A DNA stretch of 64,000 nt from contig NZ_JOGO01000021.1 in assembly GCF_000719475.1 (NCBI RefSeq), positions 24,418 to 88,417 on the forward strand. The letters run 5' to 3'. This stretch comes from Streptomyces sp. NRRL F-5630 (lineage in GTDB: Bacteria > Actinomycetota > Actinomycetes > Streptomycetales > Streptomycetaceae). Positions 55,018-64,000 of this stretch are shown piece by piece. Every line of letters starts with the position of its first letter. Position 1 is the stretch's first letter. A model generated the notes under the pieces. The model made no database searches and was not told the origin of the DNA. It worked only from the letters and a program-made list of their open reading frames with translations. A program made the position numbers and the translations under genes.

Positions 55018-55074
55018 CAGTGCCTGGGGCGGCCGGCGCCGACCGCCCGGGTGCGGGACGCGGCCGGTCCCGGC

Positions 55075-57228
55075 TCAGCCGATGTCCGGCGGGTCGATCC
55101 GTACGAGGAGCTGCTCCGCCCCCGTGTCCCGCCGCGCGAGGCGGGCCGCGCGAGCGGCCTTGAGGGCTTGCGCGAGGCGGGTGCCGCCGCCGAGCGGGAC
55201 CCGGACGAGCGCGCGGTTCCACTGCTCCCCCGGAGGGGGCCCGCCCGGCCGCCGCGGCCGGCCCGGTGGGGTGACGGGAAGCGGTACGGGGCCCAGGATC
55301 TCGGCCTCGGGGGGCAGTTCGGCCTCGGCGAGGAAGGCGGAGACGACGGCGGGGGGCCCCGCGACGGCCGCCATGCGCGAAACGGGCGGGAAGCGTCGTT
55401 CGGCCCGCTCCTCCAGCTCCCGCAGCGCGTGCCCCACGGGGTCCCAGCGGACGAGGGCCTGCACGGGCCGCAGGGTCGGCTCGGCGACGACCACGACGGT
55501 CCCGCCCGCGCCCTGTCCCCGCACCAGCGCGGCCGCGTCCAGCCAGCGGCGCAGTGCCTCCTCCTCCGCGCGCAGATCGGGCCGCGCGAGCTGGGCCCAG
55601 CCGTCGAGGAGCAGCGCGGCGGCGTACCCGCCGTCCGCGACGGGCTCGGCGCCCGGCGTCGAGACGACGAGCGCGGGAGTGCCCGGCACGGTGTCGAGGA
55701 CCTGCTCGCGCCCCGAGGTGCGCACCGGGACGTCGGGGAAGGCGCGCCCCAGTTCCTCGGCGGTACGGCGCGCGCCGACGACCCGCGCGCGCAGCCGGTT
55801 CCCGCCGCACGCCTCGCAGCGCCAGCCGGTCTCGGTGCGCCCGCACCAGCCGCACGTGAGCCGCTCCGCGTCGGGGGCCTCCAGGGGACCGGAGCACTCC
55901 CGGCAGCGGGCGGGCTCGCGGCAGCGGTCGCAGGCGAGCCGCGGCGCGTAGCCGCGCCGGGGCACCTGGACGAGGACCGGGCCGTGGCGCAGCCCGGCGC
56001 GCGCGGTCTCCCAGGCGAGCGAGGGCAGCCGGGCCGCGCGTGCGGCGGGGTCGCGGGCCACCTCGGTGTCGCCGATGGTGCGCACGCGCGGGGCGAGGGC
56101 GCGGGTCGTGTCGCGGGAGGCGGCGAGCGGGTGCGCCCAGCCGCCGCGTACGAGCTGCGCGGCCTCGACGGTGCAGCCCACGGAGCCGAGCAGGAAGGCG
56201 GGCGCCGCGGGCCCCTCCGCCCCTGCCTCGCGGGTCGCGCGGAGCACGAGGACTTCGCGGGCGTGCGGGTAGGGCTGGTGGATCTCGCTGTGGCTGCTGT
56301 CGCCGTCCTCCCACACGGCGACGAGCCCGAGGTCGCGGACGGGGGCGAACATCGCGGCGCGCGTGCCGATCGCGGCGCGGACGGCACCGCGGTGGACGGC
56401 CAGCCAGGAGCGGTAGCGCTCCTCGGGCCCGGTGTCGGCGGTGAGCACGGCGTGCTGCCCGGGGCCGAGGAGCCGGCCGAGGGCGGTGTCGAGGCGCGCC
56501 GTGCTGCGGCCGTCGGGGAGGACGACGAGGGCGCCGCGCCCCGAGGCGAGGGTCGCCGCGACGGCGCGGGCGAGCTCGTCGGCCCACTGGGGTCCGGGCA
56601 GCGCGGTCCACACGGCGCGCGGCGACTCCCCCGCCGCGAGGGCCTGGAGGAAGCCGGGCCCCTGCGGATAGCGCTCCCAGCTGTCCGGGGCGGGAGCGGG
56701 CGGCGGGGGCGGCGGCTCGGGGAAGGCGGGGGTCTCGGCCTTCGCGAGGCGCGGCGGGACGGCGAGCTGGAGCACGTCCGCGAGGCTGCCCGCGTACCGC
56801 TCGGCGACCTGGCGGGCCAGGGAGAGGAGCGGCGGGGACAGGACCGGCTCTGGTGAGACGACCTGGGCGAGCGCGGCGAGCGGGCCCTGGTAGTCGGAGA
56901 CGGCGACGCGCTCGATGAGGTAGCCGTCGATGAGCCCCCCGCCCTCTCTGCGCCCGCCCCGCACCTGCCCCTTGCCGGCCCCGAAGCGCACGCGCACTCG
57001 TACCCCCGGCTGCGCCTGCGCGTCCAGTTCGGCGGGCACGGCGTAGTCCCAGGTGCGGTCGAGGTGGACGACGCCCTTGTTCACGAGCACGCGGGCGACC
57101 GGGAGGTGTTCCGCCGTCGCGGCCCCCCGCCACGTGCGCGGCTTGGCCTTCGGTGGCCGCGCCTTGCGCACGCTCTCCCGGATCAGGGCCAGTTGTTCGG
57201 CCCCGTTCGCCTGATCGTCGCTGCTCAC
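55075..57228 (-). CDS. priA: PriA-like primosomal protein N', degenerate helicase
   Basis: PriA restarts stalled replication forks. The 717-residue protein keeps the N-terminal 3'-DNA-binding domain (VARVLVNKGVVHLDRTWDYAVPAELDAQAQPGVRVRVRFGAGKGQVRG) and the zinc-binding cysteine array (CDRCREPARCREC, CGWCGRTETGWRCEACGG) and the C-terminal domain (RFPPVSRMAAVAG). However, the Walker A motif (GxTGSGKTxxY) is absent, ALVVLPDGRSTARLD taking its place, and motif II reads WEDGDSSHSE in place of a DEEH box. It is thus likely an ATPase-defective, DNA-binding primosome component, as annotated in other actinobacteria. GTG/ATG start with 137 bp to metK upstream. Confidence 0.9.
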   Translation of the reverse strand: MSSDDQANGAEQLALIRESVRKARPPKAKPRTWRGAATAEHLPVARVLVNKGVVHLDRTWDYAVPAELDAQAQPGVRVRVRFGAGKGQVRGGRREGGGLIDGYLIERVAVSDYQGPLAALAQVVSPEPVLSPPLLSLARQVAERYAGSLADVLQLAVPPRLAKAETPAFPEPPPPPPAPAPDSWERYPQGPGFLQALAAGESPRAVWTALPGPQWADELARAVAATLASGRGALVVLPDGRSTARLDTALGRLLGPGQHAVLTADTGPEERYRSWLAVHRGAVRAAIGTRAAMFAPVRDLGLVAVWEDGDSSHSEIHQPYPHAREVLVLRATREAGAEGPAAPAFLLGSVGCTVEAAQLVRGGWAHPLAASRDTTRALAPRVRTIGDTEVARDPAARAARLPSLAWETARAGLRHGPVLVQVPRRGYAPRLACDRCREPARCRECSGPLEAPDAERLTCGWCGRTETGWRCEACGGNRLRARVVGARRTAEELGRAFPDVPVRTSGREQVLDTVPGTPALVVSTPGAEPVADGGYAAALLLDGWAQLARPDLRAEEEALRRWLDAAALVRGQGAGGTVVVVAEPTLRPVQALVRWDPVGHALRELEERAERRFPPVSRMAAVAGPPAVVSAFLAEAELPPEAEILGPVPLPVTPPGRPRRPGGPPPGEQWNRALVRVPLGGGTRLAQALKAARAARLARRDTGAEQLLVRIDPPDIG

Positions 57229-57365
57229 GCCTTCAGATGTACCAGACGCCTCGGACAGGCGGGCGCCGCGTCCGGGAGCGCGGGCCGCCCCCGGAAAAGG
57301 CCGGCGGCCCGGGCCGCACGCCGCAGCGTGGGGTCCGGGCCGCGTACGGCGTGCCGGGCGGGCGC

Positions 57366-58580
57366 CTACAGGCCCGCGGCCTTGCGCAGCGCATCCACGC
57401 GGTCCGTCCGCTCCCAGGTGAACTCCGGCTCCGGGCGGCCGAAGTGGCCGTAGGCGGCGGTCTTGGAGTAGATCGGGCGGAGCAGGTCGAGGTCGCGGAT
57501 GATCGCGGCCGGGCGGAGGTCGAAGACCTCGGTGATGGCGTGCTCGATCTTGTCGACCTCGGTCTTGGCGGTGCCGAAGGTCTCGACGAAGAGACCGACG
57601 GGCTCGGCCTTGCCGATCGCGTAGGCGACCTGGACCTCGCAGCGCGCGGCGAGACCGGCGGCGACGACGTTCTTCGCGACCCAGCGCATCGCGTAGGCGG
57701 CCGAGCGGTCCACCTTGGACGGGTCCTTGCCGGAGAAGGCGCCGCCGCCGTGGCGGGCCATGCCGCCGTACGTGTCGATGATGATCTTGCGCCCGGTGAG
57801 TCCGGCGTCGCCCATCGGGCCGCCGATCTCGAAGCGCCCGGTCGGGTTGACGAGGAGGCGGTAGCCCTCGGTCTCCAGCTTGATGCCGTCGTCGAGGAGC
57901 GCCTTCAGCTCGGGCTCCACGACGAACTCGCGGATGTCCGGGGTGAGGAGCTGGTCGAGGTCGATGTCGGAGGCGTGCTGCGAGGAGACGACGACGGTGT
58001 CGAGGCGGAGGGCCTTGTCGCCGTCGTACTCGATGGTGACCTGGGTCTTGCCGTCGGGGCGCAGGTAGGGGATGGTCCCGTTCTTGCGCACCTCGGAGAG
58101 CCGCCGCGAGAGGCGGTGGGCCAGGTGGATGGGGAGCGGCATGAGGCCGGGGGTCTCGTCGCAGGCGTAGCCGAACATGAGGCCCTGGTCCCCGGCGCCC
58201 TGCCGGTCCAGCTCGTCGACGGCGTCGGCGGCCTCGACCCGGCTCTCGTAGGCGGTGTCGACGCCCTGCGCGATGTCGGGCGACTGCGAGCCGATGGAGA
58301 CCGAGACCCCGCAGGAGGCGCCGTCGAAGCCCTTCTTCGAGGAGTCGTAGCCGATCTCCAGGATCTTCTCGCGCACGAGCTGGGCGATCGGGGCGTACGC
58401 CTTGGTGGTCACCTCCCCCGCCACGTGCACGAGACCGGTGGTGATGAGGGTCTCGACGGCGACGCGCGAGGTGGGGTCCTCGCGCAGCAAGGCGTCCAGA
58501 ATGGTGTCGCTGATCTGGTCAGCGATCTTGTCGGGGTGCCCCTCGGTGACGGACTCCGAGGTGAACAGGCGACGGGACAC
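57366..58580 (-). CDS. metK: S-adenosylmethionine synthase MetK
   Basis: MetK makes SAM from methionine and ATP. The 404-residue protein is full length with the standard motifs: [19 protein letters not shown] (ATP/metal), [17 protein letters not shown], and [30 protein letters not shown] start. The leader upstream contains a hairpin (58620-58652) and a TAAACT -10-like element just beyond it. In Streptomyces SAM levels influence antibiotic production and sporulation. Gene order coaBC-metK-priA is conserved. A GC-rich imperfect hairpin around 57300-57340, 30-60 bp after the stop, is a possible terminator. Confidence 0.97.
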   Translation of the reverse strand: MSRRLFTSESVTEGHPDKIADQISDTILDALLREDPTSRVAVETLITTGLVHVAGEVTTKAYAPIAQLVREKILEIGYDSSKKGFDGASCGVSVSIGSQSPDIAQGVDTAYESRVEAADAVDELDRQGAGDQGLMFGYACDETPGLMPLPIHLAHRLSRRLSEVRKNGTIPYLRPDGKTQVTIEYDGDKALRLDTVVVSSQHASDIDLDQLLTPDIREFVVEPELKALLDDGIKLETEGYRLLVNPTGRFEIGGPMGDAGLTGRKIIIDTYGGMARHGGGAFSGKDPSKVDRSAAYAMRWVAKNVVAAGLAARCEVQVAYAIGKAEPVGLFVETFGTAKTEVDKIEHAITEVFDLRPAAIIRDLDLLRPIYSKTAAYGHFGRPEPEFTWERTDRVDALRKAAGL

Positions 58581-58619
58581 AACGCTCCCTGGGGTTGCAG
58601 CGGCTGCTGGCTGATCATG

Positions 58620-58667
58620 GGTGAACCGTCCGGGAGCTGCACCCGGGACGGTTCCCCGCCAGTTTAT
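58620..58667 (-). promoter_or_regulatory. metK leader: candidate promoter and hairpin
   Basis: On the minus strand, TAAACT (58667-58662) fits a -10 element and CGACCG lies 18 bp upstream of it. Immediately downstream is a hairpin with 12-13-nt arms (GAACCGTC and CCGGG against CCCG and GACGGTTC, one bulge) at about 58652-58620. The transcript would begin with this stem, 40 nt before the metK GTG. Alternatively it is the coaBC terminator. Confidence 0.4.
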
Positions 58668-58850
58668 CGGTCACGCGGTGCCATCGGTCGGGGTGTCTCG
58701 CCTTTCGGGAGCGCTGTGATCTGCGGCACCGTGTCTGTCGGAGGCATTGTCGGCCGGGGGCCACGCGAGGCGCCAGAGGCCGCGCCGCATTCGGCGCGTC
58801 CCTGTCGCCCGCCCGCGAGACGACGACCGGGAGGCGGGACCCGCGTCCCC

Positions 58851-60053
58851 TTAGCCCAGGCGTGCGGCGACGAGGTCCCACACCGTGTGCGCGAGGCCCT
58901 CCTTCGGCCCGTACGGCACTGGGGTCTCGCTGCCGTCGGCGCCGAGGACGACGGCCTCGCTGGACTCGGCGCCGAAGGTCTTCGTCTCGCCGACCTCGTT
59001 GACGACGAGCAGGTCGCAGCCCTTCCGGGCGAGCTTGGCGCGGCCGTGCGCGAGGACGTCGTCGGTCTCGGCGGCGAAGCCGACGACGACCTGACCCGCG
59101 CGGGCGCGGTGCGCGGAGAGCTCGGCGAGGATATCGGGGTTGCGGACGAGCGCGAGCGGCTCGGGCTCGGCGCCGTCCTTCTTCTTGATCTTCCCGGGGG
59201 CGTATGTGGCGGGCCGGAAATCGGCGACGGCGGCGGCCATCACGACGGCGTCCGCCTCGGGGGCGGCCGCGAGCAGCGCCTCGCGCAGTTCGGCGGTGCT
59301 CGACACGGGGACGACGTCGACGCCCGCGGGAGCCGCGAGCGCGGTGTTCGCGGCGACGAGCGTGACGCGGGCGCCGCGCGCCGCCGCGGCCCGCGCGAGG
59401 GCGTACCCCTGTTTGCCCGAGGAGCGGTTGCCGAGGAAGCGGACGGGATCGAGGGCCTCGCGGGTCCCGCCCGCGCTCACGAGGACATGCCGTCCGCCGA
59501 GGTCCCGCGGCGCGTCGGGGCGGGCGAGGACCTGGCGGCAGTACGCGAAGATCTCGGCCGGGTCGGGGAAGCGCCCCTTGCCGGTGTCGGCGCCCGTGAG
59601 GCGGCCGGAGGCGGGCTCGATGACGTGGACGCCGCGGCGGCGCAGGGTGGCGACGTTCTCCTGGGTCGCCGCGTGCTCCCACATCTCGGTGTGCATCGCG
59701 GGGGCGAGGACGACGGGGCAGCGGGCGGTGAGGAGGGTGTTGGTGAGGAGGTCGTCGGCGAGACCGTGGGCGGCCTTGGCGAGCAGGTCGGTCGTGGCGG
59801 GCGCGACGACCACGAGGTCGGCCTCCTGGCCGAGGCGGACGTGCGGGACCTCGTGGACGCTCTCCCAGACCTCGGTGCTCACCGGCTGCCCGGACAGCGC
59901 CGCCCAGGTGGCGGCGCCGACGAAGTGCAGGGCCGCCTCGGTCGGTACGACCCGTACCTCGTGGCCGCTCTCGGTGAGCCGCCGCAGCAGCTCGCAGGCC
60001 TTGTACGCGGCGATCCCGCCGCTCACGCCCAGCACGACCTTCGGCTTCGTCAC
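58851..60053 (-). CDS. coaBC: Bifunctional phosphopantothenoylcysteine decarboxylase/synthetase CoaBC
   Basis: CoaBC (Dfp) catalyses two steps of coenzyme A synthesis: CTP-dependent joining of cysteine to 4'-phosphopantothenate and FMN-dependent decarboxylation. The 400-residue protein has the N-terminal CoaC flavodoxin-like domain (VVLGVSGGIAAYKACELLRRLTESGHEV, AMHTEMWEHAATQENVATLRRRG) and the C-terminal CoaB domain (DPVRFLGNRSSGKQGYALARAAAARGARVTLVAANT, KIKKKDG). The GTG start has GGGAG upstream. It follows rpoZ by 172 bp that include rpoZ's terminator, and precedes metK by 270 bp. Confidence 0.96.
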   Translation of the reverse strand: MTKPKVVLGVSGGIAAYKACELLRRLTESGHEVRVVPTEAALHFVGAATWAALSGQPVSTEVWESVHEVPHVRLGQEADLVVVAPATTDLLAKAAHGLADDLLTNTLLTARCPVVLAPAMHTEMWEHAATQENVATLRRRGVHVIEPASGRLTGADTGKGRFPDPAEIFAYCRQVLARPDAPRDLGGRHVLVSAGGTREALDPVRFLGNRSSGKQGYALARAAAARGARVTLVAANTALAAPAGVDVVPVSSTAELREALLAAAPEADAVVMAAAVADFRPATYAPGKIKKKDGAEPEPLALVRNPDILAELSAHRARAGQVVVGFAAETDDVLAHGRAKLARKGCDLLVVNEVGETKTFGAESSEAVVLGADGSETPVPYGPKEGLAHTVWDLVAARLG

Positions 60054-60154
60054 CGCTCACTCCCGGCTCGGTCGGGTACGCGTTCCGCGGGCGCACCACC
60101 TGATCACGGCGCGACGGGGTGTGCGCGCCGCCTGATCACTCTGGTCCATCACAC

Positions 60155-60193
60155 ACCACGGGCCCGGCAGCGGTGCTGCCGGGCCCGTGGTGG
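60155..60193. terminator. Terminator after rpoZ
   Basis: Perfect 18-bp arms at 60155-60172 and 60176-60193 with a 3-base loop lie 33 bp beyond the rpoZ stop. Confidence 0.85.
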
Positions 60194-60225
60194 AGGCCGA
60201 CCGGTCGCGCCGGGCGGCCGGGGGC

Positions 60226-60498
60226 TCACTGGACCGGGTTCTCCGTGGCCTCGGAGGTGAGCAGGCCCGCGTTGATCTCGCGGAGAGCGATCGAGAGCGG
60301 CTTCTCGTGGACGTGGGTGTCCACGAGCGGGCCGACGTACTCCAGCAGGCCCTCGCCGAGCTGGGAGTAGTACGCGTTGATCTGGCGAGCACGCTTGGCC
60401 GCGTAGATCACGAGGCTGTACTTCGAGTCCGTGGCTTCGAGCAGCTCGTCGATCGGCGGGTTGATGATGCCCTCGGGCGTGGTGATGGAAGAGGACAC
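60226..60498 (-). CDS. rpoZ: RNA polymerase omega subunit RpoZ
   Basis: The omega subunit promotes assembly of the beta-prime subunit into RNA polymerase; in Streptomyces its loss affects morphology and antibiotic production. The 90-residue protein shows [30 protein letters not shown] with the conserved omega fold, followed by a C-terminal [34 protein letters not shown] typical of actinobacteria. The GTG start ([15 protein letters not shown]) is chosen because the omega N-terminus starts there; the longer frame is a shadow of gmk. It lies 29 bp downstream of gmk. Confidence 0.96.
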   Translation of the reverse strand: MSSSITTPEGIINPPIDELLEATDSKYSLVIYAAKRARQINAYYSQLGEGLLEYVGPLVDTHVHEKPLSIALREINAGLLTSEATENPVQ

Positions 60499-60527
60499 GC
60501 TCTGCCTTCCGACGGGGGAAAAAGAAA

Positions 60528-61124
60528 TCATGAGACGGATGTCAAGGCTAGCAGCTCGCGGGAGACGTCCTCGACCGCCGTGTTGACGAGGGTCACGTCG
60601 AACTCCGATTCCGCCGCGAGCTCGACACGGGCGGCGGCCAGCCGGCGCTCGATGACCTCGGGCTCCTCGGTGCCGCGCCCGGTGAGGCGGCGCACGAGTT
60701 CCTCCCAGCTCGGCGGGGCGAGGAAGACGAGCCGGGCCTCGGGCATGGAGGCGCGCACGAGGCGGGCGCCCTGGAGGTCGATCTCCAGGAGGACCGGTTC
60801 GCCGCGCTCCAGGCGCTCGGTGACGGCGGCACGCGGCGTGCCGTAGCGGTTGCCCGCGAACTCGGCCCATTCGAGCAGCTCACCGTTGGCGACGAGCTTG
60901 TCGAACTCCTCGTCCGAGACGAAGAAGTAATGCACCCCGTGCTGCTCCCCGGGGCGGGGCCTGCGGGTCGTGGCCGAGACGGAGAGCCAGATCTCGGGGT
61001 GTTCCTTGCGCAGGTGCGCGACGACCGTGCTCTTGCCGACCCCGGAGGGTCCTGAGAGCACGGTCAGCCGTGGACGAGCGTCCGGGGGCACTGCGGGGGA
61101 CGTCCCCGGGGTTGAAGCAGCCAT
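60528..61124 (-). CDS. gmk: Guanylate kinase Gmk
   Basis: Gmk phosphorylates GMP to GDP. The 198-residue protein has an intact P-loop [24 protein letters not shown], the GMP-binding [49 protein letters not shown], and [37 protein letters not shown]. The ATG at 61124 gives a short disordered N-terminus; the longer frame to 61199 runs into the sIHF terminator. It is upstream of rpoZ, an arrangement common in many bacteria and linking nucleotide supply with RNA polymerase. Confidence 0.96.
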   Translation of the reverse strand: MAASTPGTSPAVPPDARPRLTVLSGPSGVGKSTVVAHLRKEHPEIWLSVSATTRRPRPGEQHGVHYFFVSDEEFDKLVANGELLEWAEFAGNRYGTPRAAVTERLERGEPVLLEIDLQGARLVRASMPEARLVFLAPPSWEELVRRLTGRGTEEPEVIERRLAAARVELAAESEFDVTLVNTAVEDVSRELLALTSVS

Positions 61125-61172
61125 GAAGCGATTATTCCAGCCCCGGCCGGCTGCCGGGGACGGCGGTGCCGG

Positions 61173-61200
61173 GGTGCCGGGGGCCGAGACCCCCGGCACC
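61173..61200. terminator. Terminator after the sIHF gene
   Basis: 11-bp arms at 61173-61183 and 61190-61200, starting 9 bp after the sIHF stop in transcription direction. Confidence 0.75.
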
Positions 61201-61209
61201 TCACCGCTC

Positions 61210-61533
61210 TCAGGCCGCGGTGCTGCCGAACTCGCGCTCCAGAGAGGCGATCTGGTTGGAGCCGAGACCCCGCACGCGACGGCTCTTGGAGATGCCGAGA
61301 CGCTCCATGATCTGGTTGGCGCGGACCTTGCCGACGCCGGGAAGCGACTCGAGGAGGGCGGAGACCTTCATCTTGCCGATGACGTCGTTCTCCTGGCCCT
61401 GCTTGATGACCTCGTGGAGGGAGGCACCGGAGTGCTTGAGCCGGTTCTTGACCTCGGCCCGCTCCCGGCGAGCCGCGGCGGCCTTTTCGAGCGCGGCTGC
61501 GCGCTGTTCAGGGGTAAGGGGCGGAAGAGCCAC
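61210..61533 (-). CDS. sihF: Streptomyces integration host factor sIHF
   Basis: sIHF is a basic nucleoid-associated protein unrelated to enteric IHF; it binds DNA, affects topology and influences sporulation and antibiotic production. The 107-residue length equals that of S. coelicolor sIHF. A long N-terminal helix ([45 protein letters not shown]) is followed by a helix-two-turns-helix DNA-binding motif, [34 protein letters not shown]. The GTG at 61533 matches the known start [11 protein letters not shown] strong terminator follows directly; a promoter with CTGACT and TAGTCT lies about 110 bp upstream. Confidence 0.96.
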   Translation of the reverse strand: MALPPLTPEQRAAALEKAAAARRERAEVKNRLKHSGASLHEVIKQGQENDVIGKMKVSALLESLPGVGKVRANQIMERLGISKSRRVRGLGSNQIASLEREFGSTAA

Positions 61534-61980
61534 GCCTACGTCACCTCGGATGTCGAACTTGTCGGATACGGACCGGTGCGACCGCGGGCGGCTCTCCACC
61601 GGGTGAGCGGGCGAACCGGGATCAGCGCACGTCCGCTCTCGACGGAGACTAGCGGCACAGAGGGCCCGAGTCAGCGAGAACAGCGGAAAAGTCCAGGTCA
61701 GCTGAGGTTGGCGGGGATATTTAGGGCAAAACATGCCACTTTTCGGGGTGCGGGGCCGAGATTTCCTGGCGCGCGCACCACGGTGCGGGGCCTCGGCGAC
61801 GCGATCCGGGGCCCCGGCGACGTGATCCGCGGCTTCGACGCCGAAGTCGCGGGGCGCGGAGGGCGCGTGGCGGGAGGCCGCGCGCCTCACCCTCCGCGCC
61901 ACGAAGGCGTGCGCCCTCCTCCGCCCCGCGAGCCGCACGCCACCCTCCCCGGCCTCGTGCCCCGTCTCCCTGCCCCGGTC
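61534..61980 (-). promoter_or_regulatory. sIHF upstream region with candidate promoter
   Basis: On the minus strand CTGACT (61674-61669), 17 bp, TAGTCT (61651-61646) is a good vegetative promoter, giving a leader of about 105 nt. An AT-rich patch at 61715-61745 (including TAAATAT on the minus strand) may hold another. The rest of this 447-bp gap, down to the end of pyrF, shows no reading frame I can support. Confidence 0.5.
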
Positions 61981-62817
61981 TCAGGCGAGGGCTGTCCGGA
62001 TCTCGTCGGTCAGCCGTTCCGCCGCCTCGCGCAGACCGGCCACCGAGGGCCCCGCGCTCAGAATGCCCCGGCTCACGCTCGGGACGACGTTGCGCGTCTG
62101 CTCCCCGAAGAGCGCGGGGAGGTCGGCGGGGGTCGCGCCCTGGGCGCCGATGCCGGGGGCGAGGAGCGGCCCGTTGATCGCGAGGTCCGCCTCCGTGCGG
62201 CCGAGGGTCGCGCCGACGACCGCGCCGTAGGAGCCGAGCGGGCTCGCCCCGGCGTTCTCGGCGGCGAGGTGGTCGAGCATCACCTGCGCGAGGCTGCGGC
62301 CGTCCGCCGCGCGCGCGGCCTGCACCTCGGCGCCCTCGGGGTTGGAGGTGAGCGCGAGGACGAAGACACCGGCCCCCGAGGTGGCCGCCGCGTCGAGCGC
62401 GGGGCGCAGCGAGCCGTAGCCGAGGTAGGGCGAGACGGTGACGGCGTCCGAGAAGAGCGGCGAGGCCGGGTCGAGGTAGGTCGCCGCGTAGGCCGCCATT
62501 GTCGAGCCGATGTCGCCGCGCTTGGCGTCGAGCAGGACGAGGGCACCGGCGGCGCGCGCGTCGGCGACGGCGCGTTCGAGCACGGCGAGGCCGCGCGAGC
62601 CGAAGCGCTCGAAGAAGGCGGACTGCGGCTTGAGCACGGCGACGCGCTCGGCGAGGGCCTCGACGACGGTGTGCGTGAAGCGCTCCAGCCCGGCGATGTC
62701 GTCGTCGAGGCCCCACTCGCGCAGGAGTGCCGCGTGCGGGTCGATGCCCGCGCACAGGGCGCCGCGGGTGTCCATGGCGTGGCGCAGGCGCGCGCCGAAG
62801 GGCTCGGGGGTGCTCAT
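61981..62817 (-). CDS. pyrF: Orotidine 5'-phosphate decarboxylase PyrF
   Basis: PyrF decarboxylates OMP to UMP, the last step of pyrimidine biosynthesis. The 278-residue protein is the longer OMPDC subfamily 2 found in actinobacteria. The catalytic Asp-Lys motif reads [19 protein letters not shown], preceded by [15 protein letters not shown] and followed by [15 protein letters not shown]. The ATG start overlaps the stop of pyrD by four bases (ATGA), showing translational coupling. It is the last gene of the pyr group in this window. Confidence 0.95.
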   Translation of the reverse strand: MSTPEPFGARLRHAMDTRGALCAGIDPHAALLREWGLDDDIAGLERFTHTVVEALAERVAVLKPQSAFFERFGSRGLAVLERAVADARAAGALVLLDAKRGDIGSTMAAYAATYLDPASPLFSDAVTVSPYLGYGSLRPALDAAATSGAGVFVLALTSNPEGAEVQAARAADGRSLAQVMLDHLAAENAGASPLGSYGAVVGATLGRTEADLAINGPLLAPGIGAQGATPADLPALFGEQTRNVVPSVSRGILSAGPSVAGLREAAERLTDEIRTALA

Positions 62818-63923
62818 GCGCGGGCCTTCCGGGTGTCGGCGCCCACCGCTTCGGCGAGCGTGGCGTACGGGCTGGCGGCGAGGCGCGCCGCGAGGCCCTT
62901 CTTGATGCCCCGGGCCCAGAAGGGACCCCGGTAGAGGAACGCGGTGTAGCCCTGGACGAGGGTCGCCCCGGCGAGGACGCGTTCCCAGGCGTCGTCGGCC
63001 GTGTCGACGCCGCCGACGCCGATCAGCACGAGGCGGTCGCCGACGCGCGCGTACAGGCGCCGCAGGACGTCGAGGGAGCGGGCCTTGACCGGCGCGCCCG
63101 ACAGGCCGCCGGTCTCCTGGACGAGGGCGGGCGCGGAACGCAGGCCGAGGCCCTCGCGGGCGATCGTGGTGTTGGTCGCGATGATGCCGTCCAGGCCGAG
63201 TTCGACGGCGAGGTCGGCGACGGCGTCGATGTCCTCGTCCGCGAGGTCGGGGGCGATCTTGACGAGGAGCGGTACGCGGCGGTGAGGTACCGCGCGGTCG
63301 GCCTCGGCGCGCACCGCGCGGAGCAGCGGGCGCAGCGCCTCGGTGGCCTGGAGGTCGCGCAGCCCCGGGGTGTTGGGCGAGGAGACGTTGACGACGAGGT
63401 AGTCGGCGTGCGTGGCGAGGCGGCGGGTGGAGGCGACGTAGTCGGCGACGGCCTCCGCCTCGGGGACGAGCTTCGTCTTGCCGATGTTGACGCCGACCGT
63501 CGTGCGCAGGACGGGTCGGCGTGCCGCGAGGCGGGCGGCGACGGCGGCGGAGCCCTCGTTGTTGAAGCCCATGCGGTTGATGACGGCGCGGTCGGCGACG
63601 AGGCGGAAGAGGCGCGTGCGCGGGTTCCCGGGCTGGGGTTCGGCGGTGACGGTGCCGATCTCGACGTGGTCGAAGCCGAGCATCGCCATGCCGTCGATGC
63701 CGACGGCGTTCTTGTCGAAGCCCGCGGCGAGGCCGAAGGGGCTGTGCAGGCGCAGGCCGAGGGCCTCGGTGCGCAGGCTCTCCGGGTGCGGGTCGAGGAC
63801 GGCGGCGGCGAGGGTGCGCAGGACCGGGACGCGGGCGGCGAGGCGGATCCAGCGGAAGGCGAGGTGGTGGGCGCGTTCGGGGTCCATGCGCCGGAAGAAG
63901 AGGCGGAAGAAGAGTGCGTACAC
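62814..63923 (-). CDS. pyrD: Quinone-dependent dihydroorotate dehydrogenase PyrD
   Basis: PyrD oxidises dihydroorotate to orotate with a membrane quinone, the fourth pyrimidine step. The 369-residue class 2 enzyme has the N-terminal membrane-associated helices ([36 protein letters not shown]) and an FMN barrel: [62 protein letters not shown] with the class 2 catalytic Ser, and [38 protein letters not shown] start. It overlaps pyrF by four bases. Confidence 0.96.
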   Translation of the reverse strand: MYALFFRLFFRRMDPERAHHLAFRWIRLAARVPVLRTLAAAVLDPHPESLRTEALGLRLHSPFGLAAGFDKNAVGIDGMAMLGFDHVEIGTVTAEPQPGNPRTRLFRLVADRAVINRMGFNNEGSAAVAARLAARRPVLRTTVGVNIGKTKLVPEAEAVADYVASTRRLATHADYLVVNVSSPNTPGLRDLQATEALRPLLRAVRAEADRAVPHRRVPLLVKIAPDLADEDIDAVADLAVELGLDGIIATNTTIAREGLGLRSAPALVQETGGLSGAPVKARSLDVLRRLYARVGDRLVLIGVGGVDTADDAWERVLAGATLVQGYTAFLYRGPFWARGIKKGLAARLAASPYATLAEAVGADTRKARA

Positions 63924-64000
63924 GTAAGGGGTCCGTCCGGGTCGGCGGGGCGGCGTGGCGGCTGGGTCGCGGGGTGCGGGTGGGGCGGTGCGGGGGCGGG
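63924..64000. other. Window end, no gene recognised
   Basis: These last 77 bp are extremely GC-rich and show no stop codon in any minus-strand frame. An upstream minus-strand gene (carB would be usual) must end beyond the window, or its end cannot be recognised here. Confidence 0.4.

Noticed and set aside
57153..60260. 1035-codon plus-strand frame antisense to metK and coaBC
   Set aside because: Shadow frame over two unmistakable minus-strand genes; Gly/Asp/Val/Arg-rich translation.

Overview
The window is high-GC actinobacterial chromosome, almost certainly Streptomyces. Protein families, codon usage and gene order (smeA-sffA, rbpA, hisG/hisE, the rib operon, guaB1, fmt, priA, metK, coaBC, rpoZ, gmk, sIHF, pyrF, pyrD) match what I recall of the conserved core of Streptomyces chromosomes. 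I see no tRNA, rRNA, insertion sequence, prophage or CRISPR array. Most of it is ordinary core genome with a few accessory or decayed spots.

Left part (1-20.6 kb). A YhgE/Pip-type membrane protein cut by the left edge is coupled to an ABC-like ATPase. HEAT-repeat and ankyrin-repeat proteins follow, then the sporulation pair smeA-sffA (septal small membrane protein and SpoIIIE/FtsK-like protein). Next come a divergent MocR-type regulator and YczE-type membrane protein, a glycerophosphodiesterase, an UMF1-type transporter, and rbpA, which has an exact sigma-R promoter upstream. After these lie fxsA, a dolichol/polyprenol-phosphate mannosyltransferase, a YtcJ-like amidohydrolase, an Lrp regulator, and a Tat-exported C39-like peptidase next to a 3' remnant of an acyl-CoA dehydrogenase gene.

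Middle part (20.6-47.4 kb). A candidate small RNA or attenuated leader precedes an orphan EccA-like TPR-AAA+ ATPase. Two CNNM/CorC proteins and a PH-domain protein lie beside hisE-hisG and the FMN-riboswitch-controlled operon ribD-ribE-ribM-ribAB-ribH. Then come an ECF41-type sigma factor, a ROK repressor facing an MFS transporter across a perfect 25-bp palindrome, a thioesterase, a uracil/xanthine permease and a DUF5995-like gene with a suspicious tail. A nitrilase-amine oxidase pair, a peptidoglycan amidase and an APC permease with an Lrp gene follow. A three-gene partner-switch module (SpoIIE phosphatase, STAS antagonist, HATPase anti-sigma kinase) closes this part.

Right part (47.5-64 kb). 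This is housekeeping on the minus strand: guaB1, a SorC regulator, rpe, rsmB and fmt; a small plus-strand protein; then priA, metK, coaBC, rpoZ, gmk, sIHF, pyrF and pyrD.

The points I would follow first are: nucleotide-binding proteins whose P-loop lysine is replaced or absent (the ABC-like protein, SffA, PriA), the candidate RNA at 20.7 kb, the ROK/MFS palindrome, the MocR/YczE direct repeats, the acyl-CoA dehydrogenase remnant with a possible relic DasR-like site nearby, and the complete partner-switch cassette without an adjacent sigma factor. I found no convincing wholly new multi-gene system.
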